From assembly GCA_036245805.1 (NCBI GenBank), contig BTRK01000002.1, positions 43,010,661-43,074,660 of the forward strand: 64,000 bases of DNA, read 5' to 3'. Numbering within the stretch: position 1 is the first letter of the stretch; every line of letters begins with the position of its first letter. Origin of the DNA: Pristionchus mayeri (lineage: Eukaryota > Nematoda > Chromadorea > Rhabditida > Neodiplogasteridae). The position numbers and the translations under genes are program-made. Shown piece by piece: positions 24,133-35,848 of this stretch. The notes beneath the pieces were generated by a model, which was given only the letters and a program-made list of their open reading frames with translations, ran no database searches and was not told the DNA's origin.

Positions 24133-25264
24133 TCAACTCATAAGCTTCTTTCCATAGAGCCTCAGCACAAGGTAGTCCCTCTCCTTGAATGTGATCAATG
24201 TATCTGGTAACACTATTACAAATACATTAAAAAACAAACCCATTGCTCTTTCATTCTGTAGTCTGAGATCTGTAGTATGATGTTTTGCCTCAAGAATCAT
24301 GCAAAACTTTATGTTATACGTCTTGCCGCATAGACATTGATGAAAGTCAAGGGTGATACTGAAATATGTGATTGCTGAGGACATTTGTTGATATTTTTTT
24401 TGGAAAAATAGTAATTTCACAAAACCTAAATATTGTTTGATTGTTCACCTAGTCTCGTTGGCACAGTCCACATTGAGTAATGCTGCCCTCTGGTTGAGGT
24501 ACATTTCATTCTCGGTATAGTTTCCTCCTGCTACGCCCTTCCAATAATCGGGATTCTGAAACTACTACAAGTTGGTTGTGAGTAGCTAGCTTCGAAACAT
24601 TTTAGCATTGTGTGTACGGTTCATGCAAACGCCTCAAATCACGTTATCGAATAACCAAGATATTTTGGAAAAAATGTTATGCCTGATATGGAATCTCCGG
24701 TCGGGCTTCACATGCGATTTGCGGCCATAACACTTTCTTCTGCGATTCTTGCAGTAGGCCCAGAATGTCTTTTTTGTAATAGATCAGAGTTGCAACATCG
24801 AGTCTGTCCTCACTTAAAGTCTGATTGATTGATGATTCCGTCGAATTTGAAGTAACAATAATATTCTAATATTAATATTAACAACAACAACAACAACAAT
24901 AACAACAATAATATTCAACAATAATATTAATATTCGTGTACACGTACGAGGTAAACTCACGTCATAGTTCTTTCTATCACTTTCATAATTTCTTGTGTAG
25001 ACTGCATTACTTTGTCGCTATCATAGTCACTTGCAATGGGACTGAAAGAGCGGATCACATTGCTTTTCCGAACAAATCACGTCTTCGAGGCTGGGCTCAC
25101 GGACACTGAATCCGGACTGAATCCATCCAAATTGACACTGGCCTAGCAGCGTTATTCAGCGAGCCCAGCGTCGAAGACGGAATGTATCTGTACCTTTTGC
25201 GCAAAATAATTGTTGGAAAATCTCACCTTGAAAGCAGGACAATAAATGCGAGCAACAAGTTCAT
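24133..25264 (-). CDS. secreted orphan protein, five exons
   Basis: Not recognised. Exons 25264-25227, 25041-24961, 24812-24683, 24555-24449 and 24358-24133 join in phase to 193 residues. Residues 1-18 (MNLLLAFIVLLSSPIASD) are a clear signal peptide, so the product is secreted. The middle is charged and helical, followed by a segment with a likely N-glycosylation site (GGNYT) and NPDYWKGV, which looks like a conserved core. The last exon encodes DFHQCLCGKTYNIKFC, a hydrophobic stretch (LFFNVFVIVLPDTLI) and a basic end. The donor after exon 3 reads GCATAA, so this would be a GC-AG intron or a weakened site. Codon use is AT-richer than in the collagens or the transporter. Confidence 0.65.
24881..24915. 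repeat. AAC/AAT microsatellite
   Basis: AACAACAACAACAACAATAA-type trinucleotide run in the intron between exons 2 and 3 of the orphan gene. Confidence 0.8.
25081..25179. repeat. imperfect hairpin in an intron
   Basis: GTCTTCGAGGCTGGGCTCAC and the complementary GAGCCCAGCGTCGAAGAC enclose about 60 bp, in the first intron of the secreted orphan gene. Confidence 0.65.
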
Positions 25265-25929
25265 TCGTTGATAGAGCGAAGCTATCCGACCACTCGAGAG
25301 GAGGTGAAGAGCTGATAATGAAATGAGCGCGATCGATTATGAATTGACTGATATGCGTAATTGAATTTTAATTTTGTTCTCTTTCTCATCATTGCAGTTG
25401 TCTTCTTCTAAGTGTAGCGAAGATCTGAAACCACTTTTCCAAGTGAACTGATATTTCAGTCCTGCCAAGTCTGCCATTTTACGCTTATCGATTATGAACT
25501 ACAATCATCGCACACATCTCAATTGCAATTGCTTTATGATAAACCTTCGGCGGGGGCCCCGTCCTAGCGGAGTAGGTTTCGCAATCACCCGTTTCGCAAC
25601 TTGTTGACGCGCGATCTCTCTCCCTCCCCATTTCGTAATCGTTTCGCAACTGTTTCGCAATCCGGACATACGGACACACACTGCGCTTTATATATAGGTA
25701 TAGATTACGATTATTACACGATTAAAGCTGGGACACCGTCTGAAGTGGGAGGAGCATGACAAGCACGGCGAATGGAGTGAATGCGGGAATCGAGGTACGG
25801 TAGGGCGAGTACGGTATCAGAGATACAATCACGAAATGATTGGTGGAGCGAGGATGAACCAGGGCTATCTACTGGTTCTCCGAAGGGGATTACAGTACTT
25901 GAGCACAGTTGGGGGGGGGGTGACTAGGA
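25265..25929. other. convergent/upstream spacer
   Basis: Between the start of the orphan gene and the 3' end of the Tyr-Pro collagen gene. Two TACGGTA words sit at about 25796-25815. A run of 10 G (25911-25920) falls in the 3' UTR of the minus-strand gene. No gene seen. Confidence 0.5.
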
Positions 25930-28900
25930 TTATCTTCCTGCAGCAGCTGCAGCATTCTCTGCAGCTTGCTTCTGCAGCGCTGCAGCAATCCGCTTCTTCA
26001 TGTCGGCCGTGGAGATGCTGAATTGCGCCTGAAAAACCAGATGATCTTATTTGGATTAGTTTTAAGAGTTCACTGTCGACCGAATTCATATTGAACTCCG
26101 TCCTAGTGTTCGAGATAAATATATTTAGTGAAACATAACTTTTATTTCCCGTTTCGAATTTGAAATTAATATAATACAATAATTAAAGCGGCACTTCTTG
26201 GATATTTGACCCATCCCCTCCCCTCCCCTATCATTTCCTCCCCATCACACAGGGGTTGTGCGACCCAAAATCAAGGAATGACACCTAGAAATGAGTGTGT
26301 AGAGGAGGAATCGGGGGGGGGGGTGGGCCAATTATCCAAGAAGTGCCATTAAATCAATTGTACTTACATGCCGTTGAACCGCATATGCATAATAGGGATT
26401 ATTGGCGAATTGCTGATACTGAGGCGCGCCGAGCGGAGGCTGAGGTTGGTAGTGGAAACTGCAAAGTGATGATGACACGTTTCTTTTACCTAATCCCTCA
26501 TCAGAGAAAATACGAGGAGTGTTTTATTCTTTCTTCAAACGACTCTGGGGATGAGCTATTTAAATTCGGGAAGAGTTTACATCTTACCGCTTCTCGTTTG
26601 CAAAATATAACAAACACGAGATATGTTTCGCGCTCATCTATTGGTTGTGTTTCACTCTTTGTTCAATAGGCTCTCGGGATGGGCTCATTCAATTTCATCA
26701 GTTCACTGAGCTTTACGAAATATAATAACTATTATCTTACCCATTGCTCTGCTGCTCCCTTCTTGATCCATCAGCAGAAGCACTAGCATCGATTACTATT
26801 CGGTCCTTGGCAGGTTCAGGAGCCGGAGTCGTCACGACCACCGGCACCGGATACGGCACGAACTGCGGCTGCTGTTGCTGCTGCAGCAGAAGGGCCTGCT
26901 GCAGTTCTTGCTGCAGCTGCAGCAGCTGTGCAGCTTGAGGCTGCTCTACGTATCCGAAGGAGCCGAAGGGCGACTGAGGCGCTACCGTTGAGGCGTACTG
27001 CACAGGAAGGGGCGTGGTGCTCACGAAGAGCGGTTGAGGCGCTCCTGTCGTCGAGTAGAACAACGGCGTGGCGCCGGTAGGCGCCAGCGGCTGTTGAACC
27101 ATGACGGGAGGAGCGCGAGGCGGCTCCTTCCTTGCGATCAGCAGCCGCGGCGCTGCCGTAGGCGCAGCTGGAGGAGCGTCGTAGCCAGAGGCTATGACCG
27201 GTGCAGCAGCCTCATAGGCTGCAGATGCTGCAGTCGTAGACGAAGGTTGCTGCTCGTATCCAGATGGCTGAAGGGGTTCCTTGGGCCACTCATAAGCAGC
27301 GCTTGCCGCGGTGCTCGTGGGCGTCTGGATGGGCACCTCATATCCGGATTCCTCCTCCTCCTCCTCCTCCTCGGGTTCCTCCTCCTGCTGGTACGGGGCC
27401 TCCGTGGTCGTCGTGGTAGTGGTAGTCCTGGGTCTCTTGGGTCGTCTAGTGCGCTTGGGGTGCGGTCCCTTGGTTACGTAGCGGAATCGGCCCTTGGTAG
27501 AAGGCGCAGTCTCGTACGGGTTCTCCTCGGGCTCGTAGGGTCGAGGCGACGGGGACGACGGTTCCTTCTTGACTGGTGCCACTGATACCGTACCGGCTCC
27601 CTCATACCCAGGCTGGGCGTCGGGTTCCGGGTACCCGCTGGTGGGCGGAGCATTTGGTGCATCGTAACCGGCTGTGGTTGGCTCCTGGGTGGTGGGTATC
27701 GGGCCGGGAGTCGGGTACGGTGTGTCGGTGCTGGGTTCGTAACCCTGCGTGCTCAGAGCGTCGTCTCGAGGAGGCGGAGCGGGCTCCTCATAGCCTCGTG
27801 GTTCAGGCGTCTCTGGTTGTTCGTAAGGCCGCTGAGTCTCCTGAGGGGCTGGTGCCTCATATCCGGGTGTGCTCGGCTGCTGGTACGACGCTTCCGTTGT
27901 GGTCTCTGGCTCATATGGCGCGGGAGCCTCAGTGGGTTGCTCGTAGGGTCTCTGGGTCGGAGATTCTTCATAGTGTGCCTGGGTGGGAGAAGGTTGGTCA
28001 TACGGTGCCTGAGTTGGTTCCAGGTTCCGCGGGGGTTCTTCATACGGTGACTGAGTATGCTCGGGATCGTATGGTCTCTCCTCAGGAGCTTCATAGCCTC
28101 TCTGCTCAGGTCGAGATTCTACGTACGGTCGCTCTGTCGGAGCCTCAGTTGACTGCTCGTATGGTCTCTGCTCAGGTACCGGTTGCTCGTAGGGGCGGAT
28201 CTCTGGTTCCGCGGGCTGCTCATATGGAGCCTGGGTCTCCTGGTTCGGTTCCTCATAAGGTTCCTGAGTGGGAGCAGGTTGATCGTATGGCGCCTGGGTC
28301 TCCTCAGTGGGCTCCTCGTAGGGTGATTGGGTAGGCTCGGGCTGTTCGTAGGGTCTCGTCTCGGGTCTCGATTCTTCATAAGACGGAGCTTCAGTTTGCA
28401 GAGTGTACGGTTTCGGTTCCTGGTGCCGATTCCTCTCGGGTTCCTGGTAGGGGGCGTAGGTAGCCGGTTCATGGTACGGTCTGGTCTTGTGGTGCCGGTT
28501 CCGGGCTGGTTCCCGAGTCGTTGGCTGGTCGTAGGGTCGGGTGGTGGGCTCATCATCGTACCCTCTGCCGTTGCCTCTCACCGCTGCCTCGCTGGGCGGT
28601 TCGTGAGCTGGGGGAGAAACCTGAAATGTAAGAGATATTGGAGATCAAAGATTGCTAAAATAATGTCAATGGTCAATTGGTCAATAACTCGTTGGGACGA
28701 ATACATGATGCAACCAGATGGTCGTAACAATGGAAATATTTAAATGGGTGTGTTTCAATTTTGATAAAAAATAACAGTTGCACAAGTGGTAGTGATTAGG
28801 ATTCTCTTATTGGAAAATTTTTGCTTCATTTTGTGTTTCAGGTGCGTTATATAGCAGATTTGCTTTTTTTATGTAGCGCTCCTGAATCATACCCGAAAGT

Positions 28901-31900
28901 GCATTGAACATTTTCCAATAAGATAACTCTAGTAGTGATGGTTGTGATGAATACAGCAAACATAAACAATAATATTTACTAGGGTTTCAGTTTTCAGGTC
29001 GTTTAGGCTCATTTTCGGGAATTTTTCAGGTGCGATACATAATTAAGAGCTCATCAGCAATCTAGTGCACCTGAAACACATCCGAACATGGCTCAAAATT
29101 ACTAGATAATTGAAACCCTAATATTCACCTCATATCCCCTGGTGCTCTGCTGTCCGTCCATCGTGATATCCGTAGCTGCGGTGCCGAGCATGTAGAGGTC
29201 GTCCATCTGAAATGCATTTATCATTATTTAGATGGTCACCATAAAGAGTGCGATGGCAAAAAATCTTGCATAGATTTGAAAACACCTCTGACCCAGTGCC
29301 ATGCCACGATTAGGGTTCTCTTATGGGAAAATTTTTGTATTATTTTCAGATATGTTCCATGTACGCTATATATGCAATGTATATAGTGCACGTGAAGCAT
29401 ATCTGAAAAGGGTTCTCCAATTTTCCAATAAGAGAACCCTGGCCACGATAGAACAGGAATCGAGTGAACTTACCTTCTTCATGTGTCTGTCTACTGGTCG
29501 CGCTTCGTTGTAGGCGGGCTGCAATGATTCGAATTTGTTTTATGGGAATCAGGAAAAGAAATGAGATATGTTTCAACTACGAATACCACCATATCAAGTG
29601 ATTCAATGATTGATTGACTTTGAGTTTATCGCCAAACAATATTACAAACCTGCTCCGTATCCTCCCTCGGCTGTTCGTATCCCCTCTCTTCTTGCCCTCG
29701 ATCTTCCACAGGGCCATCAGTCGGACGACTCTCGTATCCTGAATTGGCCAATACTTGAAATGACTCTCTTGATTCTGCATTGTCTCTCGATGATCAGACC
29801 GCTGAGGGAACGAAGTCATTTCTAGCGTGTTCACGATTCCTACTTATTCGATCAGAAACAATTCACGCGCTTCATCCATATTTGAAGGATTCTCTCAACA
29901 GTGTAATTGACGAGGGAATCCAAATATGGATGCAACGCAATGTTTCTCATCGAATGGGTTATGCGGCCTAAAGTTAGGGAGGGCTACCTATAAATGAGTG
30001 AGGGTGGGCCAAAATTGGAGAAGTGCCGAATATTTTGTTCAATAAGCTATCACATCTTCACAGTACCTCTCTCCTCGGCGTTGCTCTGCTCCTCAGGTGC
30101 CTCGTAGCCTCGTGGCCCTGTATGCTCATGCCTCTCCTCCTTCCTCTCATCTACCGGTGCTTCGTACGGTCGCTCATGGTAGTCATTCGGACGCTGTTCA
30201 GTAGGGCCCTCGTAGCCTGAATCACTGCATTATATTAAACAACAAAACGGAAAACCGAAATTGCCGTCGAAAAATCGATGTTGAGACTCACCTCTCTGCT
30301 GCTGCTTCTTCTCAACTGGTGCCTCGTACTCTCTTTGATCATGCAGCGACACCGGCTGCTCATAGCCCTGCTGCTGCTGCTGTCGCACCGGTTCGTCATA
30401 AGGAGCCGGAGCTGGGCTTGAAGGCCTCTGAGGCTGCTGATCATAGCCATTTCTCTGCTGCAAAAGCACTGTTTACTGCATCAGACACAATATCCCAATT
30501 TTAAATTAAGGATTTCCTTTACTTACCTCGTATCCCTGTTGCTTATTGTGTTGTCGCACGGGCTGCTCATACGGTCTCGGGGCGGGGTTCGAAGGTCGCT
30601 GGTCGTATCCATTGTCCTGCGAGGGTCGTTCGGGTCGGACGCGCGAAGTGCGCGGTCTGTCCTCTCCGGGGCACGGACAGTACTGCGCATCGAGACCGGG
30701 AGGGCCGCGACTGGAAAATAGAAACATCGGAAACTTCAAAAACAAATTTTTACATTTTTCACTCAACAAAAACTCGATCTAACACTAAATGAAAAGGATT
30801 TCCGAAATGAAGAGAGTAATGTGAAACATATTTTCGTAAACTTTTTCGAATTTCGAAATATGACCGCATCTTTACTAAAACTGAAGCAAAAACATGAGAA
30901 CTCACGGTCCTTGCTTGCCGGGTTTGCCATCATAATATGCTCGTCTTCCCTTGTAGCCTCTTCGTCCGGGCTCTCCCGGTCGGCCTGGCTTACCGACGGG
31001 TCCCGGTTCACCTGGAAAATATCAGTTATTCATTCGTTTTTTACAATTTTTCGTAATGACAATTGTCAAAAGAACTCCAAATCGTCGGTAGTGCGTAAAT
31101 CGATATTCTAATAATTCCTGACCTCTCCTGCCCTGTCCGCCCCTCCTTCCTCCGTATCCACGAGGTCCGGGTCTGCCTGGCTGTCCGACTCCTTTTCTTC
31201 CACTCCTTCCTGGTCTTCCAACTGTTCCTTGCTTGCCTGTGGAAGTTCTCATTGTAATGTATAATCATGATCGCAAGCTCTACTGAATAAAATCAAAATA
31301 TACTGTTTAGAGTTCGCAATGTTGGCTATAATCTGATAATTTCGAATGGTGATAAGATATGTTCATACCTGGATTGCCTCTGGGTCCAGCATCTCCTCGC
31401 GGTCCCGGGAATCCCCGGCCGCCTGGTCGACCCACGCGTCCTACACGTCCAGGTTGCCCGCGGTAGCCAGCCTTTCCAGCGGGTCCCGATGGTCCCGGAG
31501 GTCCGCGAAGCCCGGCCGGACACTGACATTTTTTTGATTTTGGAGAGTACATCTTGGCATTGAAATTTATGTTTACAAAACGTTACCATTCATACAAGGT
31601 CTCTTAAACGTAATTGTTATAAATTGTTCTGTCGCTCATCATCAACATGACATGGTTTGTTCCAGCAAATAATTATCTTGTTTTTTGAGTGAGATGACAA
31701 AAAATCAGTGCATAACAATTAAATTCCGTGTGCATACCTTGGTGCAGGTACTCGAAGGATTTCTCCTGACCATCCAGGTCATCGCATTCACTCCATCGGG
31801 TCCATTGGGCCCGTTGAGGGCGTCGGGACCGGCGGGTCCAGGGCGACCTCTGGGTCCTGGTGGACCCCGAGGACAGGACTGGGCGGAGGAGGCGCACTTG

Positions 31901-32806
31901 GAGCAGGCCTGGAGAAATGCTGGTGAAGAGAGTCATTTCTCTTAAAGTGGAAAGTAATATTTTACAAATAGAAACATTGAAATTCATGATTTGACAAAGT
32001 AGTTGATTTCGATTTAGGCAGTAATTCTCGAGAAACCTATCTCACTGTAGAGAGATAAGGCAAAAATTAGCGAGCCAATTCGCCATTAGGTCGGATGAGA
32101 ACTTTTGCGGCGTGCCGGCATCAATTGCGGCATGACGTCATAGTTCTCATCCGACCTGATGCCATTCACACTTTCTCACCCTGTCTCCCCTCGCCGATCG
32201 TTCCTTCCTCTCTGCAGGGGTGGCGTCGTTATGCTCGGGAGCGAGCATCGTGCCCCAGGCCTCATCGGAGATTGTCTTAATTTTTATGTTATAATTTTGA
32301 AATTGCACAAAAAATCATGCTCCATTTCAGCTCATCTCTCAGTACTCTAACAGTGTAAATTCCGATGTTAGCGTGAAATGCCCTCTTCATGAAGATGTAA
32401 GATCAAGGGTCAATTTACCTTAAACTCGGCCAGCTCGGAGACGGATTGGCTGTGGAAGAGGTCGATGTCGGAGAACATCACGAGCATACCAGCGACCGCC
32501 ACTGAAATTTTCAGAATTTAGGATTATCTTGCTTGTATGAGTTGTTGATTGTATGAACCGAGCAACACTTCATCATTGATTGCTAAACTGATAACTCAAT
32601 ATTATCTTATAAGTGAAACTCAACCAAATGCAACGATGTTTCTGCAATTGGCTTTGACTAGAGCACTAATCCCCATGTAGCAACCAGAGATCAATAATCA
32701 AAGATCAAATATCAATAAACCGACCGAAGAGTGCAGCCGACGATGCTACCACAGCGCCTCGTGCGAGTCTGAGGGCGCCCGAGTGAGGGCTGCTTCCCCC
32801 CGTCAT
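25930..32806 (-). CDS. giant collagen with Tyr/Pro repeat tail, cuticle strut-like
   Basis: Sixteen exons join in phase to about 1195 residues. Exons: 32806-32725, 32501-32419, 32275-32180, 31908-31738, 31522-31369, 31236-31123, 31011-30906, 30710-30527, 30457-30292, 30216-30067, 29738-29650, 29518-29474, 29206-29129, 28620-26741, 26458-26368 and 26028-25930. Residues 1-60 form the cuticle-collagen N-terminal signal-anchor ([20 protein letters not shown]), then WGTM and a RKER subtilisin-type site. ACSKC and CPAGLRG start two Gly-X-Y blocks (to about residue 270) rich in GRPG/GRRG, closed by YCPCPG. The rest, about 900 residues, is low-complexity: dozens of PYEQP, PYDQP, GYE and RPYE units with Gln, Thr and Glu, then an Ala/Gln-rich end ([10 protein letters not shown]). 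A collagen head plus long non-collagenous tail recalls the C. elegans strut collagen BLI-1, but orthology is inference. Dense Tyr suggests dityrosine cross-linking. Confidence 0.92.
26313..26323. repeat. poly-G tract
   Basis: Eleven consecutive G in the last intron of the Tyr-Pro collagen gene. Others: 25911-25920, 39460-39470 and, on the other strand, 43898-43910. Confidence 0.9.
28797..28931. mobile_element. hAT-type MITE, TTCTCTTATTGG family, copy 1
   Basis: Ends TAGGATTCTCTTATTGGAAA and the complement CCAATAAGATAACTCTA. Perfect 8-bp target duplication GTAGTGAT (28789-28796 and 28932-28939). Lies in the intron between exons 13 and 14 of the Tyr-Pro collagen gene. Confidence 0.92.
28980..29120. 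mobile_element. hAT-type MITE inserted at a splice donor
   Basis: Ends TAGGGTTTCAG and CTGAAACCC-like (TTGAAACCCTA), flanked by 8-bp repeats ATATTTAC (28972) and ATATTCAC (29121). The right repeat directly abuts exon 13 (29129-29206) and contains its donor (GTGAAT on the minus strand). The interior resembles the neighbouring TTCTCTTATTGG family (GTGCACCTGAAACACATCC). Confidence 0.85.
29311..29441. mobile_element. hAT-type MITE, TTCTCTTATTGG family, copy 2
   Basis: Ends TAGGGTTCTCTTATGGGAAA and CCAATAAGAGAACCCT. Perfect 8-bp target duplication GCCACGAT (29303-29310 and 29442-29449). In the next intron of the same gene. Confidence 0.92.
32098..32157. repeat. 60-bp hairpin with TGACGTCA, AGGTCGGATGA family
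   Basis: AGGTCGGATGAGAACT at the left pairs with AGTTCTCATCCGACCT at the right, with GCATGACGTCAT in the right arm. Lies in an intron of the Tyr-Pro collagen gene, between exons 3 and 4. Confidence 0.85.
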
Positions 32807-35800
32807 CGAGGACCTGAGGAGAAGAACAAAGATCAAACAGGGAAATGCTGACTGATGATGCAGTAAGCACGCGCATGTTCCATGAAAAGCGTTGTGAAAT
32901 GAGGCAAGAATAACTGGAGTGATTCACGAAAGTTTTGCGAATATGCTTCACGGCGTCAAGATTAGGGGCGCCAAGAGAGATTGGCCTTCATGTGGTTGAG
33001 TGGGAAATGAAAAACCGTGCTTGCTAGTCGAGAGCAAAAAAAACGAAATTCGAGCTTAATTCAAGGATGAATTTCCGAATCAGCGTGTCAATAGAGAAAA
33101 ACAGTCGTTCCAAAAGGCGCATCCTCCAATTCGATGATTTCCAATTGCTCTACGCCGCAACGGAATGGAAAGTGAAACGGACGAGGACAATGGGAGAGAG
33201 GTCGGCCATTAGTTAGCGCATTTTCGCATCAAAGAGTTCCCAATCTCTCTTTCCCCTCCTTCTCATTAATACTGGATACTCTCCCTTTCGACACTCTGCC
33301 CAGTGGCAAGGGTCGAGGAGGAAGGCAAAAAGGGAAGGAGGGGGCGCAAAACTGATTGTTTGCTGGGAAGATGAGAGTGGACAATGGGTTGATGACCTTT
33401 CCGGAACGGGGGATGGAGAGCGGAACAGGAAAATGCCTGGATATGATGAGTCAAGAAGAGTTCAGTGCAGTTCCAATTGGCATTGCATCGTCACCTCTAG
33501 GAAGGTGTACATAATGTATTGGGAACTACGAGTGAAATCTTTGGTAAACTTTTCCAGCGAGGCGACAGTGTGTTTCCAGTGAGCAGACCACATGTATCCC
33601 ACCGGGAAATGCACTGTCATCACATTGAGAAAAGCCTTGCTGCTGCCATCCGACTGGAAAACTTTTACCAGAGTAACAAGGGAGTAGTGAAGTGAGAATT
33701 TCAGATTTTCATCGGTGTAAAATAGTGAACCAGCGAGATGGTGGTGGATTTTTGTAAACTGCCGCTTATGGCATTCCTACGACTCCTCACAGATCAGAGA
33801 AGTGGGAGTATCAATAATGAAGATTGTCTTTGTGCAATTGAAAATTTAGTCTTGGGCCCTGTCTCTTAGTTGAACACAATCTCTCAGATCATAGACCCAG
33901 TAGATATTCGAGAACGATGTACCTTCACCCTTCCTCATTTATGCATTCCAAAAGAAGGAACTGGTTCAGCAAAGCTTGCGGAAGTTCCGTAAATCTGCTG
34001 AGTGATTAAACCTTTGACTCTCCAATTTTCGCCCACTATTTCTCTGCTCTGAGGAGAGTGAGAGTGGCCAGCGGCTAGGCTCATTGCGTTGGGGAAATGT
34101 GAAAGAGGATGCCGCCCCTAGGGTGGGAGGATGATGGCTCAAGGTGCGCTCTCATCTCTTGCTGTCTCCACGACGAGAGATAACGGAGTATGAAGAGAGT
34201 CATCTCAGGCGAAGGAAGGAGGAGAATCCCTAGATGGAGGATGATGGCTTAGGCACGCCCTCTTGTCTCTGCATCAGTATGCTCAAGAAGAGACAACGGG
34301 AGATGGAGAGACTGTCGATTATTAATCCTTTACCATGCAGATTATCAAAGATTGCGGAACTAATCGAGCATGAAAGGCATGACTAGCGGAAGGTCAGTGC
34401 AAATCGGCAGATTAGAAATCAGTTCAGAGCGTGAGAAATGGAGTGATTGTGAGGTTCAAAACCTACTTCTCCCTTCATAAATTGCGAACATGTTCTACTC
34501 TTTTGTATTTGCTTTCGAAGTAAGTGCAAAGGGTAATCTTGCTGATCCCTTCTCACCCCTCTGATCCACCATTAGCAAGTGCTCTACTACACCCCACAGC
34601 TGTGACGGCTCTACTTATCACAGAAAGGAAAACTTTACTGGAAAGGCGAAGCTTAACCTGTTCCATTTAGGGCGAAACGCCTTTTGCTCCCCTCTGACCC
34701 CTACCAGATATCATTCGTACCTGACTAATCACCTCCAATCTAGTCTTTTCGTATGTCTTGATTCCACATTCACAATCTCAAGGGAAGTTGCACAAGTTCA
34801 GGCTTCTCTGAACCTTCTTTCCTCCCCCTACACTCAAGTCAGTTAGGAGTTGACCATAGCATGTTCACAACTTGTGCGACTTCACCTGAGATACTTACTT
34901 GTGGCTGATGACTTAGGAGCGTGTATATTTGAGAGAGCGAGACCATTTAAATTCGAGGAACGATATCACGCTCTCTTCATTCTGCGAACTCTCTCGTCGC
35001 TCGCCCGGCAGAGAGAGAGAGAGAGAGTGAGTAGAATGAAGAGACCGCGGTCTCGTTTCCAGAACACTACTGACCATCGATCCAACCCTCTCTTCAATCG
35101 TGAGTTATCGCCATTTCTAAGCACATTGACACTGCAGGCAGTGTTCAGGGCTTGCTTCAATTAAACCTGCCCAATCCTCCTTCTTTACGAACGCCAATTG
35201 CCATCATCATCATTCTCACAATTGTGCCCCATTCCCGACTCCATTCAGCGCCCCTCTGTCCATCTCATAATCTTCAACTTGATCTATTATGGGGTATTGG
35301 CGAGGCGAGAGAGCGGGGGATTTCGAGAGGGCGCAGGAGGGAAAGGGTTGGAAAACGAAAAGGAAGTGAGGAAATATCTCGGCAGGACGTTTATCCTCAC
35401 GCGAAAGATGCGCTAGAGAGCGGTCTGCTTGGGCAAGAAGACTGACTACTGGAGGGAAGGTAATCTTTTTACTTCGGCTATTGGTGTCGTAGACTTACTC
35501 TATCCAGCATACTCTATCCAACAATACCTTACAGACGTTGTGAGCAAGAGCGACTTGAGTTCTGCAAACGGGTGGCCTCTTCACTTCCTCTATTTACGAC
35601 AGGTATGGGAAGTAATCGTAACCCATATAGTTACAATTAGTAATTGTTCCCTTACCAAACTCTACAACTGTCTAATTGGTAGTGAGAGTTTTTTCTAATT
35701 GCGGACTCTAGTATATTTCGTAGGATTCTAAGGAGAAAGGCGACCTTTAGCTTTAGTTTAGTAGATACACTGATGATGAATAGATAGTATAAAGCCCAGA

Positions 35801-35848
35801 TCAGCGCTAATAGCGACCCCAGATAAATTCTGACTCCAAGGATCAATC
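32807..35848. other. 3-kb divergent intergenic region
   Basis: Separates the minus-strand Tyr-Pro collagen from the plus-strand protease, so it should hold both promoters. No TATA box is obvious, and no exon is supported. A CTCTCTCG-type hairpin lies at 34952-35065, with a related half-element at about 34150-34210. Confidence 0.5.
34952..35065. repeat. dispersed hairpin element, CTCTCTCG family
   Basis: Left arm TTCGAGGAACGATATCACGC, then CTCTCTTCATTCTG. Right arm AGAATGAAGAGACCGCGG, then TCTCGTTTCCAGAA. The loop is a GA-dinucleotide run next to CTCTCTCGTCGCTCGCC. Same family as 7925-8036. Confidence 0.7.

Noticed and set aside
27034..28334. Plus-strand ORFs of up to 252 codons opposite the Tyr-Pro repeat exon
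   Set aside because: They are the complement of a repetitive, Pro-rich coding frame; composition explains their openness.
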